A DNA stretch of 64,000 nt from Mucilaginibacter_A sp050954285 (lineage in GTDB: Bacteria; Bacteroidota; Bacteroidia; Sphingobacteriales; Sphingobacteriaceae): NCBI GenBank assembly GCA_050954285.1, contig JBPBPL010000016.1, forward strand, positions 62,001-126,000, given 5' to 3'. Position numbers and translations under genes: made by a program. Below, in pieces: positions 17,730 to 26,084 of the stretch. Under the pieces are notes generated by a model, which made no database searches, had not been told where the DNA came from, and worked only from the letters and a program-made list of their open reading frames with translations. Position 1 is the stretch's first letter, and every line of letters begins with the position of its first letter.

Positions 17730-17756
17730 TTTGTGAACGATAAAACAGTATATTTG
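17730..17756 (+). promoter_or_regulatory. Candidate promoter of rpmE
   Basis: TTTG (17730-17733) and TATATTTG (17749-17756) precede the L31 start by 30 bp. The 15-bp spacing is shorter than usual for TTTG/TAnnTTTG promoters, so the -33 part is uncertain. A shortened dispersed-motif copy (GATAAAACAGTAT, 17739-17751) overlaps the -7 box. Confidence 0.45.
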
Positions 17757-17785
17757 CGCCTGTTTTTGAAAAGAACTCTACTGAA

Positions 17786-18034
17786 ATGAAAAAAGAAATT
17801 CACCCATCCAACTATAGATTAGTTGTTTTTAAAGATATGTCCAACGACTATTCTTTTATCACTAAATCTTGCATAGATTCAAAAGAAACCGTTAAATGGG
17901 AAGACGGACAAGAATATCCGTTGATTAAACTGGAAATTTCCCACACTTCGCATCCGTTTTATACCGGTAAAATGAAACTGGTTGATACTGCTGGCCGTAT
18001 TGACAAATTTCGTACTCGTTATAACAAAAAATAA
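17786..18034 (+). CDS. rpmE: 50S ribosomal protein L31, type B (zinc-free)
   Basis: An 82-residue L31. The type B form is shown by its length, the FKDMSNDYSFITKSC block and the absence of the CxxC zinc-binding cysteines; TSHPFYTGKMKLVDTAGRIDKF is the conserved C-terminal core. In some bacteria the type B form replaces zinc-bound L31 under zinc limitation; in Bacteroidota it is generally the normal form. It is followed by a terminator at 18056. Confidence 0.93.
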   Translation: MKKEIHPSNYRLVVFKDMSNDYSFITKSCIDSKETVKWEDGQEYPLIKLEISHTSHPFYTGKMKLVDTAGRIDKFRTRYNKK

Positions 18035-18055
18035 GCTGAATTTTAGATATTCAAT

Positions 18056-18088
18056 AGTCTCGGTTGATACAACCGGGACTTTTTTATT
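18056..18088 (+). terminator. Terminator of rpmE
   Basis: An 11-bp stem AGTCTCGGTTG / CAACCGGGACT (one G-T pair) with a 3-base loop and a TTTTTTATTTTT run. It ends 9 bp before the GlmU-like start at 18097, so that gene probably needs its own promoter or readthrough. It also argues against the earlier in-frame start at 18064, which lies inside the stem. Confidence 0.8.
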
Positions 18089-18096
18089 TTTGTGCG

Positions 18097-19278
18097 ATGG
18101 GAATTATTTTTTTTGACGGTGCTTCGCAGCAAACCTTGTTGCCGCTGACCTTTACCCGGCCAGTTGCCAATCTGCGCATCGGCATGCTCACCATCGCTGA
18201 AAAATGGCAGAAACATTTTAACCAGGATGCTTCTTTTATCACACAGAATTATCTTCAGCATAAATTTCCACTCAAAGTTTCTGATCAAAATTTATTAATT
18301 AATGGCTCTGTTTGCCCGGACGAAGCGTTGTTGGAAGCTGTCAATCAGCTCCAGGAGGGCTATGCTTTAAAACAGCAAAATTTTTTAATTGCTGCCCGAA
18401 TTTCTGGTTCGGATGCAAAAAGCTGGGAAACTGCTATTGCTTCTTTTATCAGCATAAATTACCCTTCGAATTTTGTCCGAATAACTTATCCAGAAGATAT
18501 TTTTACGTTGAATGATGCAGAACTACGTAAGGATTTTGCTTTATTAACGAAGGGGAAAACCAGCGCCGCTATCAGCTCTACCAACACTATTTTAGGTCAG
18601 GATTTTTTTGCAGAGGAAGGTGCTTTTGCAGAATGTGCTACATTCAACACGAAGTTAGGCCCGGTTTACCTCAGCAAAAATTCCGAAGTGTTTGAAGGCG
18701 CTAACATTCGCGGCAGTTTTTTTTTGGGTGAAAATTCGCAGGTAAAAATGGGCGCTAAAATTTATGGCGGAACTACCGTTGGCCCGCATTCTACAGTTGG
18801 CGGCGAAGTTAAAAATGCAGTGATTTGGGGTTATTCATCCAAAGGCCATGAGGGTTATTTGGGCAATTCAGTGTTGGGCGAATGGTGCAACATCGGTGCT
18901 GATTCTAATAATTCTAACCTCAAAAATACTTATGCAGAGGTAAAACTTTGGGACTATCCAACCCAAAAATTGCGGAATACAGGCTTGCAATTTTGTGGTT
19001 TGGTAATGGCCGATCATTCTAAATGCGGCATCAACACTATGTTTAATACCGGGACTATTGCTGGTGTGAGCAGCAATATTTTTGGTGCCGGCTATCCGCC
19101 AAAATTCATTCCGGATTTTTCTTGGGGAGGAATTTCACACAATGAAACTTATGCCATAAACAAAGCATTGAATACTGCAAAGCTCGTTTTTGAACGTAAG
19201 AGTTGCATTTTTGACGAAACTGAATCCGATATTTTAACACATATATTTAAACTTACTCAATCTTACAGATCAACTTAA
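18097..19278 (+). CDS. GlmU-like nucleotidyltransferase/acetyltransferase, alternate form
   Basis: A 393-residue protein of the Bacteroidota alternate GlmU family, proposed to make UDP-GlcNAc. The N-terminus FFDGASQQTLLPLTFTRPVANLRIG is a divergent nucleotidyltransferase start; residues from about 190 on are a left-handed beta-helix (VYLSKNSEVFEGANIRGSFF, GGTTVGPHSTVGGEVKNAVIWG) ending in NFSWGG-like PDFSWGGIS. I chose ATG 18097 because the upstream part of the frame runs through the rpmE terminator. Two motif copies are coding here (18226: DASFI; 18437: ASFIS). It lies 9 bp before tpiA, probably in one operon. Confidence 0.8.
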   Translation: MGIIFFDGASQQTLLPLTFTRPVANLRIGMLTIAEKWQKHFNQDASFITQNYLQHKFPLKVSDQNLLINGSVCPDEALLEAVNQLQEGYALKQQNFLIAARISGSDAKSWETAIASFISINYPSNFVRITYPEDIFTLNDAELRKDFALLTKGKTSAAISSTNTILGQDFFAEEGAFAECATFNTKLGPVYLSKNSEVFEGANIRGSFFLGENSQVKMGAKIYGGTTVGPHSTVGGEVKNAVIWGYSSKGHEGYLGNSVLGEWCNIGADSNNSNLKNTYAEVKLWDYPTQKLRNTGLQFCGLVMADHSKCGINTMFNTGTIAGVSSNIFGAGYPPKFIPDFSWGGISHNETYAINKALNTAKLVFERKSCIFDETESDILTHIFKLTQSYRST

Positions 19279-19287
19279 AACAACCTT

Positions 19288-20049
19288 ATGAGACAAAAAA
19301 TAGTTGCCGGCAACTGGAAAATGAACTTAGAATATAATGAAGGTTTAGCCATTTTTTCTGAAGTGATCAATATGGTGAATGATGAAGTTACTGGGCCTCA
19401 AACGGCTATTGTTTGTTGCCCATATACTTATTTGCACAGCTTGGCACAACTGGTGAAAGGGCATTCCCAAATTTCAGTTGGTGCACAAAACTGTCATCAG
19501 GAAGAAGCCGGTGCTTTTACAGGCGAGATTTCTGCTAAAATGATCCGTTCTGTTGGCGCGCAATACGTGATTTTAGGTCATTCAGAGCGTCGGCAGTATT
19601 TTGGAGAAAGCAACGAACTACTGTCCAAAAAAACCGATGTAGTGTTGAGTAATTCTTTAAAACCGATTTTTTGTATTGGCGAAACTTTAGACGAACGCGA
19701 AAGCAATCGGTTTTTTGAAGTTATTAAATCTCAATTGAGCGAAGGTTTATTCCATCTGCAAAAAGAGCAATTTGCACAAGTTGTGATTGCATACGAACCC
19801 GTTTGGGCAATCGGAACCGGAAAAACCGCATCTTCTGCACAGGCCCAGGAAATTCACGCTTTTATCCGCCAGGAAATCGCTGCAAAATATGGTCAGGAAA
19901 CCGCTGATGAAACTACGATTTTGTATGGCGGCAGCTGCAATACTAAAAATGCGCATGAACTTTTTTCTCAGCTGGATATTGATGGTGGATTGATTGGTGG
20001 TGCTTCTTTAAAGTCGAGGGATTTTGTGGATATTATTAAAGCTTACTAA
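19288..20049 (+). CDS. tpiA: Triosephosphate isomerase
   Basis: A 253-residue glycolytic TIM barrel that interconverts DHAP and glyceraldehyde 3-phosphate. K11 (GNWKMN), H98 (VILGHSERR) and E170 (AYEPVWAIGTGKTA) are the catalytic residues; the phosphate-binding loop LYGGSC and GLIGGASL follow. It is of normal length and complete, and follows the GlmU-like gene by 9 bp. Confidence 0.97.
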   Translation: MRQKIVAGNWKMNLEYNEGLAIFSEVINMVNDEVTGPQTAIVCCPYTYLHSLAQLVKGHSQISVGAQNCHQEEAGAFTGEISAKMIRSVGAQYVILGHSERRQYFGESNELLSKKTDVVLSNSLKPIFCIGETLDERESNRFFEVIKSQLSEGLFHLQKEQFAQVVIAYEPVWAIGTGKTASSAQAQEIHAFIRQEIAAKYGQETADETTILYGGSCNTKNAHELFSQLDIDGGLIGGASLKSRDFVDIIKAY

Positions 20050-20139
20050 AAGCAGTTAGTATTTAGTAGCAAATATCAAGATACAAATTGCTGTTATACA
20101 AATACTTGATGCTAAATATTGGCTATATAATATTACAAA

Positions 20140-20976
20140 ATGAATTATATTGAACTTCTTTTTACTACTATTTTTCAGGAAGAATATCAGCAGGATTTGC
20201 TGATGAACGAACTTGCAGAAGCTGGCTGTGATACTTTTGAAGATTTAGATTTTGGCTTTAAAGCTTACATGCCTGCTACTTCTTTTAACAAGGAAAAACT
20301 GGACGACAGGTTAGGGCCTTTTCATCAGCTATTAACGTTTTCGTATGAAGTAAATCTGATTCCGCAGAAAAACTGGAACGCGGTTTGGGAAAGCAATTTT
20401 CAGCCAATTCAAATCAAAGATCAGATTTGGGTAAGGGCAACATTTCATGAACCTCGGCCTGATTTTCCGTTCGAAATTATAATTGATCCGAAAATGGCTT
20501 TCGGCACTGGCCATCATCAAACCACATCTATGATGATGGATTTTATGTTGGATACTGTTTTTACCGGTAAAAAAGTATTGGATATGGGTTGCGGTACAGG
20601 AATTTTGGCTATTCTGGCAGCTAAAAAAGGTGCAACTGATATTGTCGCAATTGATTATGATCCAGTTTGTTGCGAAAGTGCCACAGAAAATATAATACTA
20701 AATCACGTTAACAATATTCAGGTTTTATGTGGATCAAAAGAGTTGATTCCGCATGAGGAATTCGATGTAATTCTGGCTAATATCAACAGAAATATTTTGC
20801 TCGATCAATTGGAAACTTACTCCCAAACCCTCAAAGCCGGCGGTTTGCTATTTTTAAGTGGATTTTATGAACAACCTGATTTGGAAATCCTAAAGGTGGC
20901 TGCATCGAAATCACAACTCCAGTACTTAGAACATAAAAAGAGTCAGGAATGGGTTTCGGCAAAATTTATTCGTTAA
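20140..20976 (+). CDS. prmA: Ribosomal protein L11 methyltransferase
   Basis: A 278-residue SAM-dependent methyltransferase that methylates lysines and the N-terminus of L11. VLDMGCGTGILAILAAKKGA (about 147-166) is motif I, PKMAFGTGHHQTT precedes it as in PrmA, and ILANINRNILLD is the motif IV (N-P/I-N type). The N-terminal substrate domain is present. Motif copies at 20275 and 20551 are coding (ATSFN, DTVFT). It lies 90 bp after tpiA on the same strand. Confidence 0.92.
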   Translation: MNYIELLFTTIFQEEYQQDLLMNELAEAGCDTFEDLDFGFKAYMPATSFNKEKLDDRLGPFHQLLTFSYEVNLIPQKNWNAVWESNFQPIQIKDQIWVRATFHEPRPDFPFEIIIDPKMAFGTGHHQTTSMMMDFMLDTVFTGKKVLDMGCGTGILAILAAKKGATDIVAIDYDPVCCESATENIILNHVNNIQVLCGSKELIPHEEFDVILANINRNILLDQLETYSQTLKAGGLLFLSGFYEQPDLEILKVAASKSQLQYLEHKKSQEWVSAKFIR

Positions 20977-21059
20977 ACTATCGTTAATTTTCTTAGTCAT
21001 AACAATAAAGCTGTTTTTGATTTATTTTTATAACTATAAATTAATAATGCTATTTCTAT

Positions 21060-22412
21060 ATGAAGGTACATTTTATAGCAATGGGTGGAAGTGCTATGCA
21101 CAATTTAGCTATTGCTTTACATAAAAAAGGATTTGAAGTTACTGGTTCTGATGATGTTTTTACAGAACCATCCAAATCAAGATTGGATCGGTTTAGCTTG
21201 TTGCCGGAAAAATCAGGTTGGGATAAATTCAGAATCACGTCAGACTTGGATGCTGTAATTTTAGGAATGCATGCCAAAGCAGATAATCCGGAACTACTGG
21301 AAGCACAGCAAAAAGGCATCAAAATATATTCTTATCCCGAGTATATTTATGAGCAATCTAAAGATAAAACTCGTGTTGTAATTGGTGGAAGCCACGGTAA
21401 AACCACTATTACTTCCATGATTTTACATGTGCTAAAAGAAGCATCACTTGATTTTGATTATTTAGTAGGTGCACAATTGGAAGGTTTTGATACAATGGTT
21501 AGGCTGACTGATGCACCATTAATTGTAATTGAAGGTGATGAATATTTAGCTTCGCCGATAGACAGAAGGCCGAAGTTTCACTTGTATCAGGCAAACATTG
21601 GATTGATTAGCGGCATTGCCTGGGATCATATCAACGTATTTCCAACTTTTGAAATTTACTTGCAACAGTTTGCTGCTTTTATCGATACAATTAAACCTAA
21701 TGGCCAATTGATTTATTGTGAACAGGATGAAGTTTTAAAAAAAATGGTAGAACAAAGCTCGTCCAAGCTTCAAAAAATTTCTTATCATTTGCCCGAATAT
21801 CAAATTATAAATGGTGTTACAAGTGTAATTAACCAACATGAAGATTATGCTTTACATGTTTTTGGAGAACACAATTTACTTAATTTAGAAGCAGCAAAAG
21901 CGGTATGTAAAGCTTTAAAAATTGAAGATGGAATTTTTTATAAAGCGATCAGTACTTTTAAAGGTGCAGCTAAAAGATTAGAACTGATTGGCAGTAACTT
22001 GCAAACGAATGTTTATAAAGATTTTGCACATTCTCCATCCAAACTTACGGCTACCATTGATGCTGTAAAACAACAATTTCCTGATCGAAAGTTAGTGGCT
22101 TGTATTGAGTTGCATACCTTTAGTAGTTTGAACAAATCATTTTTGCAAGAGTATAAAAGCACAATGGATGTAGCTGATGTAAGTATTGTTTTTATTGATG
22201 AACATACTTTCGTGCAAAAAAATATGGAACCTTATTCTGCGCAACAAGTACAAGAGGCATTTAAGAATGAAGATATAATATTTTTTAATCAGGCAAAAGA
22301 ATTGTTTATGCACCTCAAAAATTTGAACTATAAGAACACAAACTTACTGATGATGAGTTCGGGTACTTTTGCCGGAACAGATTTGGTCAAGTTTGCAGAA
22401 AGTATTTTATAG
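21060..22412 (+). CDS. mpl: Mur ligase; UDP-MurNAc:L-Ala-D-Glu-mDAP ligase type
   Basis: A 450-residue Mur-ligase family protein. The Rossmann-like N-terminus (HFIAMGGSAMHNLAIAL) is followed by the ATP P-loop GSHGKTT (110-116), VIEGDEYLASPID, and WDHINVFPT (Mur-ligase centre). The short EGDEY ... RRPKF block and the length fit the peptidoglycan-recycling ligase Mpl better than MurC, since MurC normally sits in the dcw cluster, which is absent here. It would reattach recycled tripeptide to UDP-MurNAc. A motif copy at 21431 encodes LKEASL. Confidence 0.82.
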   Translation: MKVHFIAMGGSAMHNLAIALHKKGFEVTGSDDVFTEPSKSRLDRFSLLPEKSGWDKFRITSDLDAVILGMHAKADNPELLEAQQKGIKIYSYPEYIYEQSKDKTRVVIGGSHGKTTITSMILHVLKEASLDFDYLVGAQLEGFDTMVRLTDAPLIVIEGDEYLASPIDRRPKFHLYQANIGLISGIAWDHINVFPTFEIYLQQFAAFIDTIKPNGQLIYCEQDEVLKKMVEQSSSKLQKISYHLPEYQIINGVTSVINQHEDYALHVFGEHNLLNLEAAKAVCKALKIEDGIFYKAISTFKGAAKRLELIGSNLQTNVYKDFAHSPSKLTATIDAVKQQFPDRKLVACIELHTFSSLNKSFLQEYKSTMDVADVSIVFIDEHTFVQKNMEPYSAQQVQEAFKNEDIIFFNQAKELFMHLKNLNYKNTNLLMMSSGTFAGTDLVKFAESIL

Positions 22413-22507
22413 ATCAATTAATATTATCAAAAATAAATAACTAATTACCAAAGCAGTCGTATAAATTGTAACTATTATAAATTGCTTTAAACTAATAATT
22501 AAGCGCT

Positions 22508-22849
22508 ATGAAGTCATTAGGAAAAAAAATCAGGTTGTTGCGTCATCAAAAAGGTTGGAGCCAGGAAGATGTGGCCAAACAATTGGATATATCGATACCT
22601 GCTTTTTCTAAAATTGAAACAGGAATTACTGATATTAACTTATCAAGATTGGAACAAATTTCCAAGTTGTATGAAATGTCAGTTGTGCAATTGTTAACTT
22701 TTAACGATACGGAACAAGAGCAAAAATCAGCTTCTGAAATTGAATCTATGCAGAAGAAACTTGTAGAAAGAGAAGCTGAATTAATTGACTTGCAAAAAAA
22801 GGTAATTGAATTGTATGAAGAACTGAGAAGACCAAAGGCAATTGCATAA
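22508..22849 (+). CDS. XRE-family helix-turn-helix regulator
   Basis: A 113-residue protein. Residues 5-60 are a Cro/C1-type HTH (KKIRLLRHQKGWSQEDVAKQ, SIPAFSKIETG, SRLEQISKLYEMSV). Residues 70-110 are a charged coiled coil (EIESMQKKLVEREAELIDLQ), likely for dimerisation. It looks like a chromosomal regulator rather than part of a toxin-antitoxin pair: the next gene, on the opposite strand, is a GNAT-like protein whose end is 33 bp away, and there is no small partner. The target is unknown. Confidence 0.8.
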   Translation: MKSLGKKIRLLRHQKGWSQEDVAKQLDISIPAFSKIETGITDINLSRLEQISKLYEMSVVQLLTFNDTEQEQKSASEIESMQKKLVEREAELIDLQKKVIELYEELRRPKAIA

Positions 22850-22882
22850 TTTGGTTTTATAAACTGATAACTTGTGCCTTTG

Positions 22883-24004
22883 TTATTTGAATATGCAACG
22901 CATCGTTACATGTCTTTTTCCAAACTTTACGTTCATTGCGTCATGAAGAGATAGCATTTTGTTATTAAAATCTCCAACCCAGGATAGTTCCAGTTCCTTG
23001 TATTGTTTTAGAGGATAAACATATTCCTTTAATTTAATAAATATGGCAGATTCTAAACCGTGTTTCTGAAACTTTTGCTTTGTGCCCATTACAACTGCAC
23101 GCATCCGGTTTACACCACGAAGTTTACGATACAAAAATTTTAGTTTGCCAATCAGATTGAGTTTGCCGTTCAGGCCTTTAATCATCTGGTTGGCATCTGG
23201 TAAAATTACAATAAAAGCAGCCGGTTCTTTATTGATGTAAACAAACCAGATCAGCTTTGGATCCATAATAACTTTCATTTTTTCGAAAGTTTCTAAAATC
23301 GTTTCTGGTTGAATAGGAGTGAAGTTAGTAAAATCACGCCAAGCATCATTGTAGATTTCTCTAAAATCTTCTGCAAAATCTTTGATCTTTTTCGGATCCA
23401 GGCTTTTAAATTCATATCCGGGTTTTTTGGCTACCCAATTAGCAATTTGTGTAAAACGATCTGGAAAAGGCCTGTAAACATCCAGATGATTGGTGATTTG
23501 TTCAAAAAGAACTTCAAATCCGTAATGATCAAAAAAAGCCTTGTAATAAGGATGATGATAATTCATTCCGTAAGACGGCGTAGTAAAACCATCAATTAGC
23601 AATCCCCAAAAATTATCTGTTTCGCCAAAATTAATCGGTCCATCCATCGCTTCCATACCGTGTTCTTTTAGCCAGTTTTTAGCAGTATCGAACAAAAGAA
23701 TAGCAACCGACTCATCATCAATACTTTCAAAAAAGCCCATTCCACCAGTTGGCTGTTCATTTTGGTAAGCTTTTTTTTCATTGATAAAAGCAGCAACACG
23801 GCCAATTAGCTTGCCATCGTTACTTTTTACAATCCACCTGGTGCAAGTTCCGTGCTGAAAAAAATTATTTTTTTTAGGATCAAATACGGCTTCTACATTT
23901 TCATCCAGCGGGCAAATCCAATTTGGATCGTTTTTGTAAATCACTTTTGCTGCATTCAAAAAATCTTTCCTGCTCTTTTTATCAGTAACTTCTGTAATAA
24001 CCAT
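22883..24004 (-). CDS. GNAT-fold protein, function unknown (YghO-like)
   Basis: A 373-residue soluble protein. The N-terminal third (FLNAAKVIYKNDPNWICPLD, GRVAAFINEKKA, TGGMGFFESIDDESVAILLF) resembles the acceptor half of a GNAT acetyltransferase, and the middle has DGPINFGETDNFWGLLIDGF, a block typical of a large conserved family annotated as YghO-like or GNAT. The C-terminal part (FIVILPDANQMIKGLNGKLN, LSWVGDFNNKMLSLHDAMN) looks like a second GNAT-like domain. Neither substrate nor activity is known to me. It has a good promoter at 24023-24057. Confidence 0.65.
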   Translation of the reverse strand: MVITEVTDKKSRKDFLNAAKVIYKNDPNWICPLDENVEAVFDPKKNNFFQHGTCTRWIVKSNDGKLIGRVAAFINEKKAYQNEQPTGGMGFFESIDDESVAILLFDTAKNWLKEHGMEAMDGPINFGETDNFWGLLIDGFTTPSYGMNYHHPYYKAFFDHYGFEVLFEQITNHLDVYRPFPDRFTQIANWVAKKPGYEFKSLDPKKIKDFAEDFREIYNDAWRDFTNFTPIQPETILETFEKMKVIMDPKLIWFVYINKEPAAFIVILPDANQMIKGLNGKLNLIGKLKFLYRKLRGVNRMRAVVMGTKQKFQKHGLESAIFIKLKEYVYPLKQYKELELSWVGDFNNKMLSLHDAMNVKFGKRHVTMRCIFK

Positions 24005-24022
24005 TCTTATTGATTAAAAATT

Positions 24023-24057
24023 CAAATATAAACAAAGCAGGGATTGAAGTAAGCAAA
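24023..24057 (-). promoter_or_regulatory. Bacteroidota-type promoter of the GNAT-like gene
   Basis: On the minus strand TTTG (24057-24054), 23-bp spacer, TATATTTG (24030-24023). The start would be near 24016, about 12 bases before the ATG. The spacing and -7 sequence are identical to those at the isc promoter. Confidence 0.6.
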
Positions 24058-24152
24058 ATTGTACTGTAGGCAATGGAAATCTTATTTTACTAATACATAA
24101 TAATTAAACGAAATTGATAACCAGTAAACTAAATCGAATATGATTTAGGATA

Positions 24153-24222
24153 AAACTTCTTTTAAGTTTAAAAACTGTACTGCCATAATAGAACTTATAA
24201 TTTTTGCTGATAAAAGAAGTAT
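24153..24222. repeat. Facing motif pair, 70 bp
   Basis: A degenerate copy AAACTTCTTTTA (24153-24164) faces GATAAAAGAAGTAT (24209-24222) in the divergent spacer before the ferritin-like pair. Confidence 0.5.
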
Positions 24223-24437
24223 GCACATCTTTTGGAATTAATCAGATTAATACAAACAAAAGCAAGTAGCTTCCGTTTAAGCAACGTATTACAATAATTG
24301 AGATTTGAAAAATTTCGTAATATTATAATCCGATCCAAAATTTTACTTTGAAATAACTTTATAATTAAAAATCTGCTGCTCAGTATTAACCGTATATCAT
24401 TCAAAATCAACTATAAAAACTAATCAACTCAATTATC

Positions 24438-25157
24438 ATGGAAATTTTCACAAAAAAAGGTGATCAACTCTTAACTTCTCCGGAAGCAGAGTCATCAAAA
24501 GGAATGCAAAGGAGACAATTCTTGCGTTATGCGGGCGTTGGTACTGCTGCAGTAGGTTTATTTGCTGCCGAAGCTTGTAAAAAAGATAGGAACTCTTACA
24601 CAGGTGTTTACTTGGGGAGCGGTGATATTGGTATATTAAATTATGCTTATGCTTTAGAGCAATTAGAAGCAGCTTTTTATATTCAGGTTGTATCCAATTC
24701 TGCTTTTACTACTCAGTTCTCTGCTGATGAGCAATTATTAATCACTGATGTTCGAAACCATGAGGTATTGCATAGAGAATTTTTTAAAGCTGCCTTAGGT
24801 ACAAGTGCTATTCCAGCTTTAACGGTTAATTTTAGTTCAATTAATTTTGCACAAAGAGCAAGCGTTCTGGCTACTGCAAAAGCTTTTGAAGATTTAGGTG
24901 TTTCTGCTTACAACGGCGCTGGTTACTTAATTCAAAGCGCTACTTATTTAACTTTAGCTGGCAAGATTGTATCTGTAGAAGCTCGTCATGCAGCTTATTT
25001 TAGAGATTTAGTTACACCTAACACTTTTGTTGGCAGCGATGTAGTTAACATTGCAGGAAATGGTTTAGAGTATGATATGACTCCAACTGCCGTTTTAGCA
25101 AAAGCAAGTGCTTACATTACTACACCAATCAATGCATCTGATTTACCTACTTCTTAA
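24438..25157 (+). CDS. Ferritin-like protein with Tat/lipoprotein signal
   Basis: A 239-residue exported protein. The signal has a twin-arginine core, RRQFLRYAG (26-34), a hydrophobic stretch, and a lipobox-like AAEAC at about 47, so it may be a Tat lipoprotein. The mature part is a four-helix ferritin-like domain (PF13668 type): ALEQLEAAFY, EQLLITDVRNHEVLHREF, KAFEDLGVSAYNGA, and SVEARHAAYFRDL supply Glu/His metal-ligand patterns. Such proteins are linked to desiccation or oxidative stress, with no proven activity. It is 11 bp upstream of a second family member. Confidence 0.8.
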   Translation: MEIFTKKGDQLLTSPEAESSKGMQRRQFLRYAGVGTAAVGLFAAEACKKDRNSYTGVYLGSGDIGILNYAYALEQLEAAFYIQVVSNSAFTTQFSADEQLLITDVRNHEVLHREFFKAALGTSAIPALTVNFSSINFAQRASVLATAKAFEDLGVSAYNGAGYLIQSATYLTLAGKIVSVEARHAAYFRDLVTPNTFVGSDVVNIAGNGLEYDMTPTAVLAKASAYITTPINASDLPTS

Positions 25158-25168
25158 AAACTAACCTC

Positions 25169-26017
25169 ATGGACTTATTAAATATAATTCAAGAAATTGA
25201 AAAAGTTGATCCTGAATTTCAGGATAAGATCAGCCCCCGCCGTGCTGCTATTAAAAACATTACCAGCTTTGGATCAAAAGTAGCTGTTGCAGCTATTCCA
25301 TTTGCTTTAGGTTCATTGTTTAAAAAAGCTTATGCACAGCAATCAACCAGCACTATTGTTGGTGTATTAAATTATGCTTTGCAATTAGAATTTTTAGAAT
25401 CTAATTTTTACAATGCAGGTTTAAACAGCACCGCTTTTTCTGTAATGAAAGCAGGTTTAAGTGCAACTGAATTAGCAGGTTTAACTTTGATTACTACTGA
25501 TGAATCACACCATGTTACCTTTTTACAAACAGTAATTACCTCTTTGGGTGCTACACCAGTTTCTTTTACAGCTGCAAATTTTGATTTTACAGCAAAAGGA
25601 ACTTTTCCTACAGTCTACACAAGCAGCGATACTTGGTTAGCTGTAGCAGAAACTTTTGAAGATACGGGTGTAAGAGCATACAAAGGTCAGGCACCAGCCT
25701 TGTTACGTAACAAAACAGTATTAACAGCTGCTTTGGATATTCACTCTGTAGAAGCTCGTCACGCTTCACATTTGCGTATGATGCGTAGAGCAAGAGGTGT
25801 AAGTATTAAACCTTGGATCACTGGTGCAAATGATACAGGTATTGCTGCAGTTGCAGCTTCTTATGCTGGCGAAGATAATGTTACTCAAGGTGGTGTAAAT
25901 GTTACCACTTTAGCTGCTGTAAGTGGAACAACTACAATGGACACTGCAACTCAAGCCTTTGACGAGCCGTTAGATATGATGACAGTAGTTGGAATTGTAA
26001 CTCCTTTCTTCAAATAA
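25169..26017 (+). CDS. Ferritin-like protein, second of a tandem pair
   Basis: A 282-residue exported protein. The N-terminus has SPRRAAIKN (22-30), a hydrophobic stretch and KAYAQQS, consistent with a Tat signal cut after AYA. The ferritin-like domain repeats the pattern of its neighbour: ALQLEFLESNFY, TDESHHVTFL, ETFEDTGVRAYKGQ, and HSVEARHASHLRMMRRARG. The last 70 residues are a Thr/Ala-rich tail ending with DEPLDMMTVVGIVTPFF. It is co-transcribed with the preceding paralogue and ended by a terminator at 26036. Confidence 0.8.
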   Translation: MDLLNIIQEIEKVDPEFQDKISPRRAAIKNITSFGSKVAVAAIPFALGSLFKKAYAQQSTSTIVGVLNYALQLEFLESNFYNAGLNSTAFSVMKAGLSATELAGLTLITTDESHHVTFLQTVITSLGATPVSFTAANFDFTAKGTFPTVYTSSDTWLAVAETFEDTGVRAYKGQAPALLRNKTVLTAALDIHSVEARHASHLRMMRRARGVSIKPWITGANDTGIAAVAASYAGEDNVTQGGVNVTTLAAVSGTTTMDTATQAFDEPLDMMTVVGIVTPFFK

Positions 26018-26035
26018 CAACAAACAACTTTTAAT

Positions 26036-26067
26036 AAAAAAAGAGCGAAATTTTCGCTCTTTTTTTA
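26036..26067. terminator. Bidirectional terminator between ferritin-like pair and mqnC
   Basis: A perfect 15-bp inverted repeat: AAAAAAAGAGCGAAA followed by TTTTCGCTCTTTTTT, with the central A/T bases forming the loop. T runs flank it on both strands, so it can end both the plus-strand ferritin pair and, past the motif copy at 26072, the minus-strand mqnC. Confidence 0.88.
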
Positions 26068-26084
26068 TGCTTATAAAAGAAGTA

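Larger units (their letters stand above)
24005..24437. other. 433-bp divergent spacer
   Basis: No gene supported. It carries the GNAT-like gene promoter on the minus strand (24023-24057), a facing pair of dispersed motifs (24153 and 24209), and presumably the promoter of the ferritin-like pair. For the latter only a weak TTACTTTG (24343-24350) is seen, without a good -33 partner. Confidence 0.6.

Noticed and set aside
20050..20139. Imperfect palindromes between tpiA and prmA
   Set aside because: The arms match only partly and there is no T run, so neither a terminator nor an operator can be supported.
24195..24410. 71-codon minus-strand frame in the spacer before the ferritin pair
   Set aside because: It begins in the likely promoter region of the ferritin pair and includes a motif copy; it is low-complexity and without similarity that I recognise.
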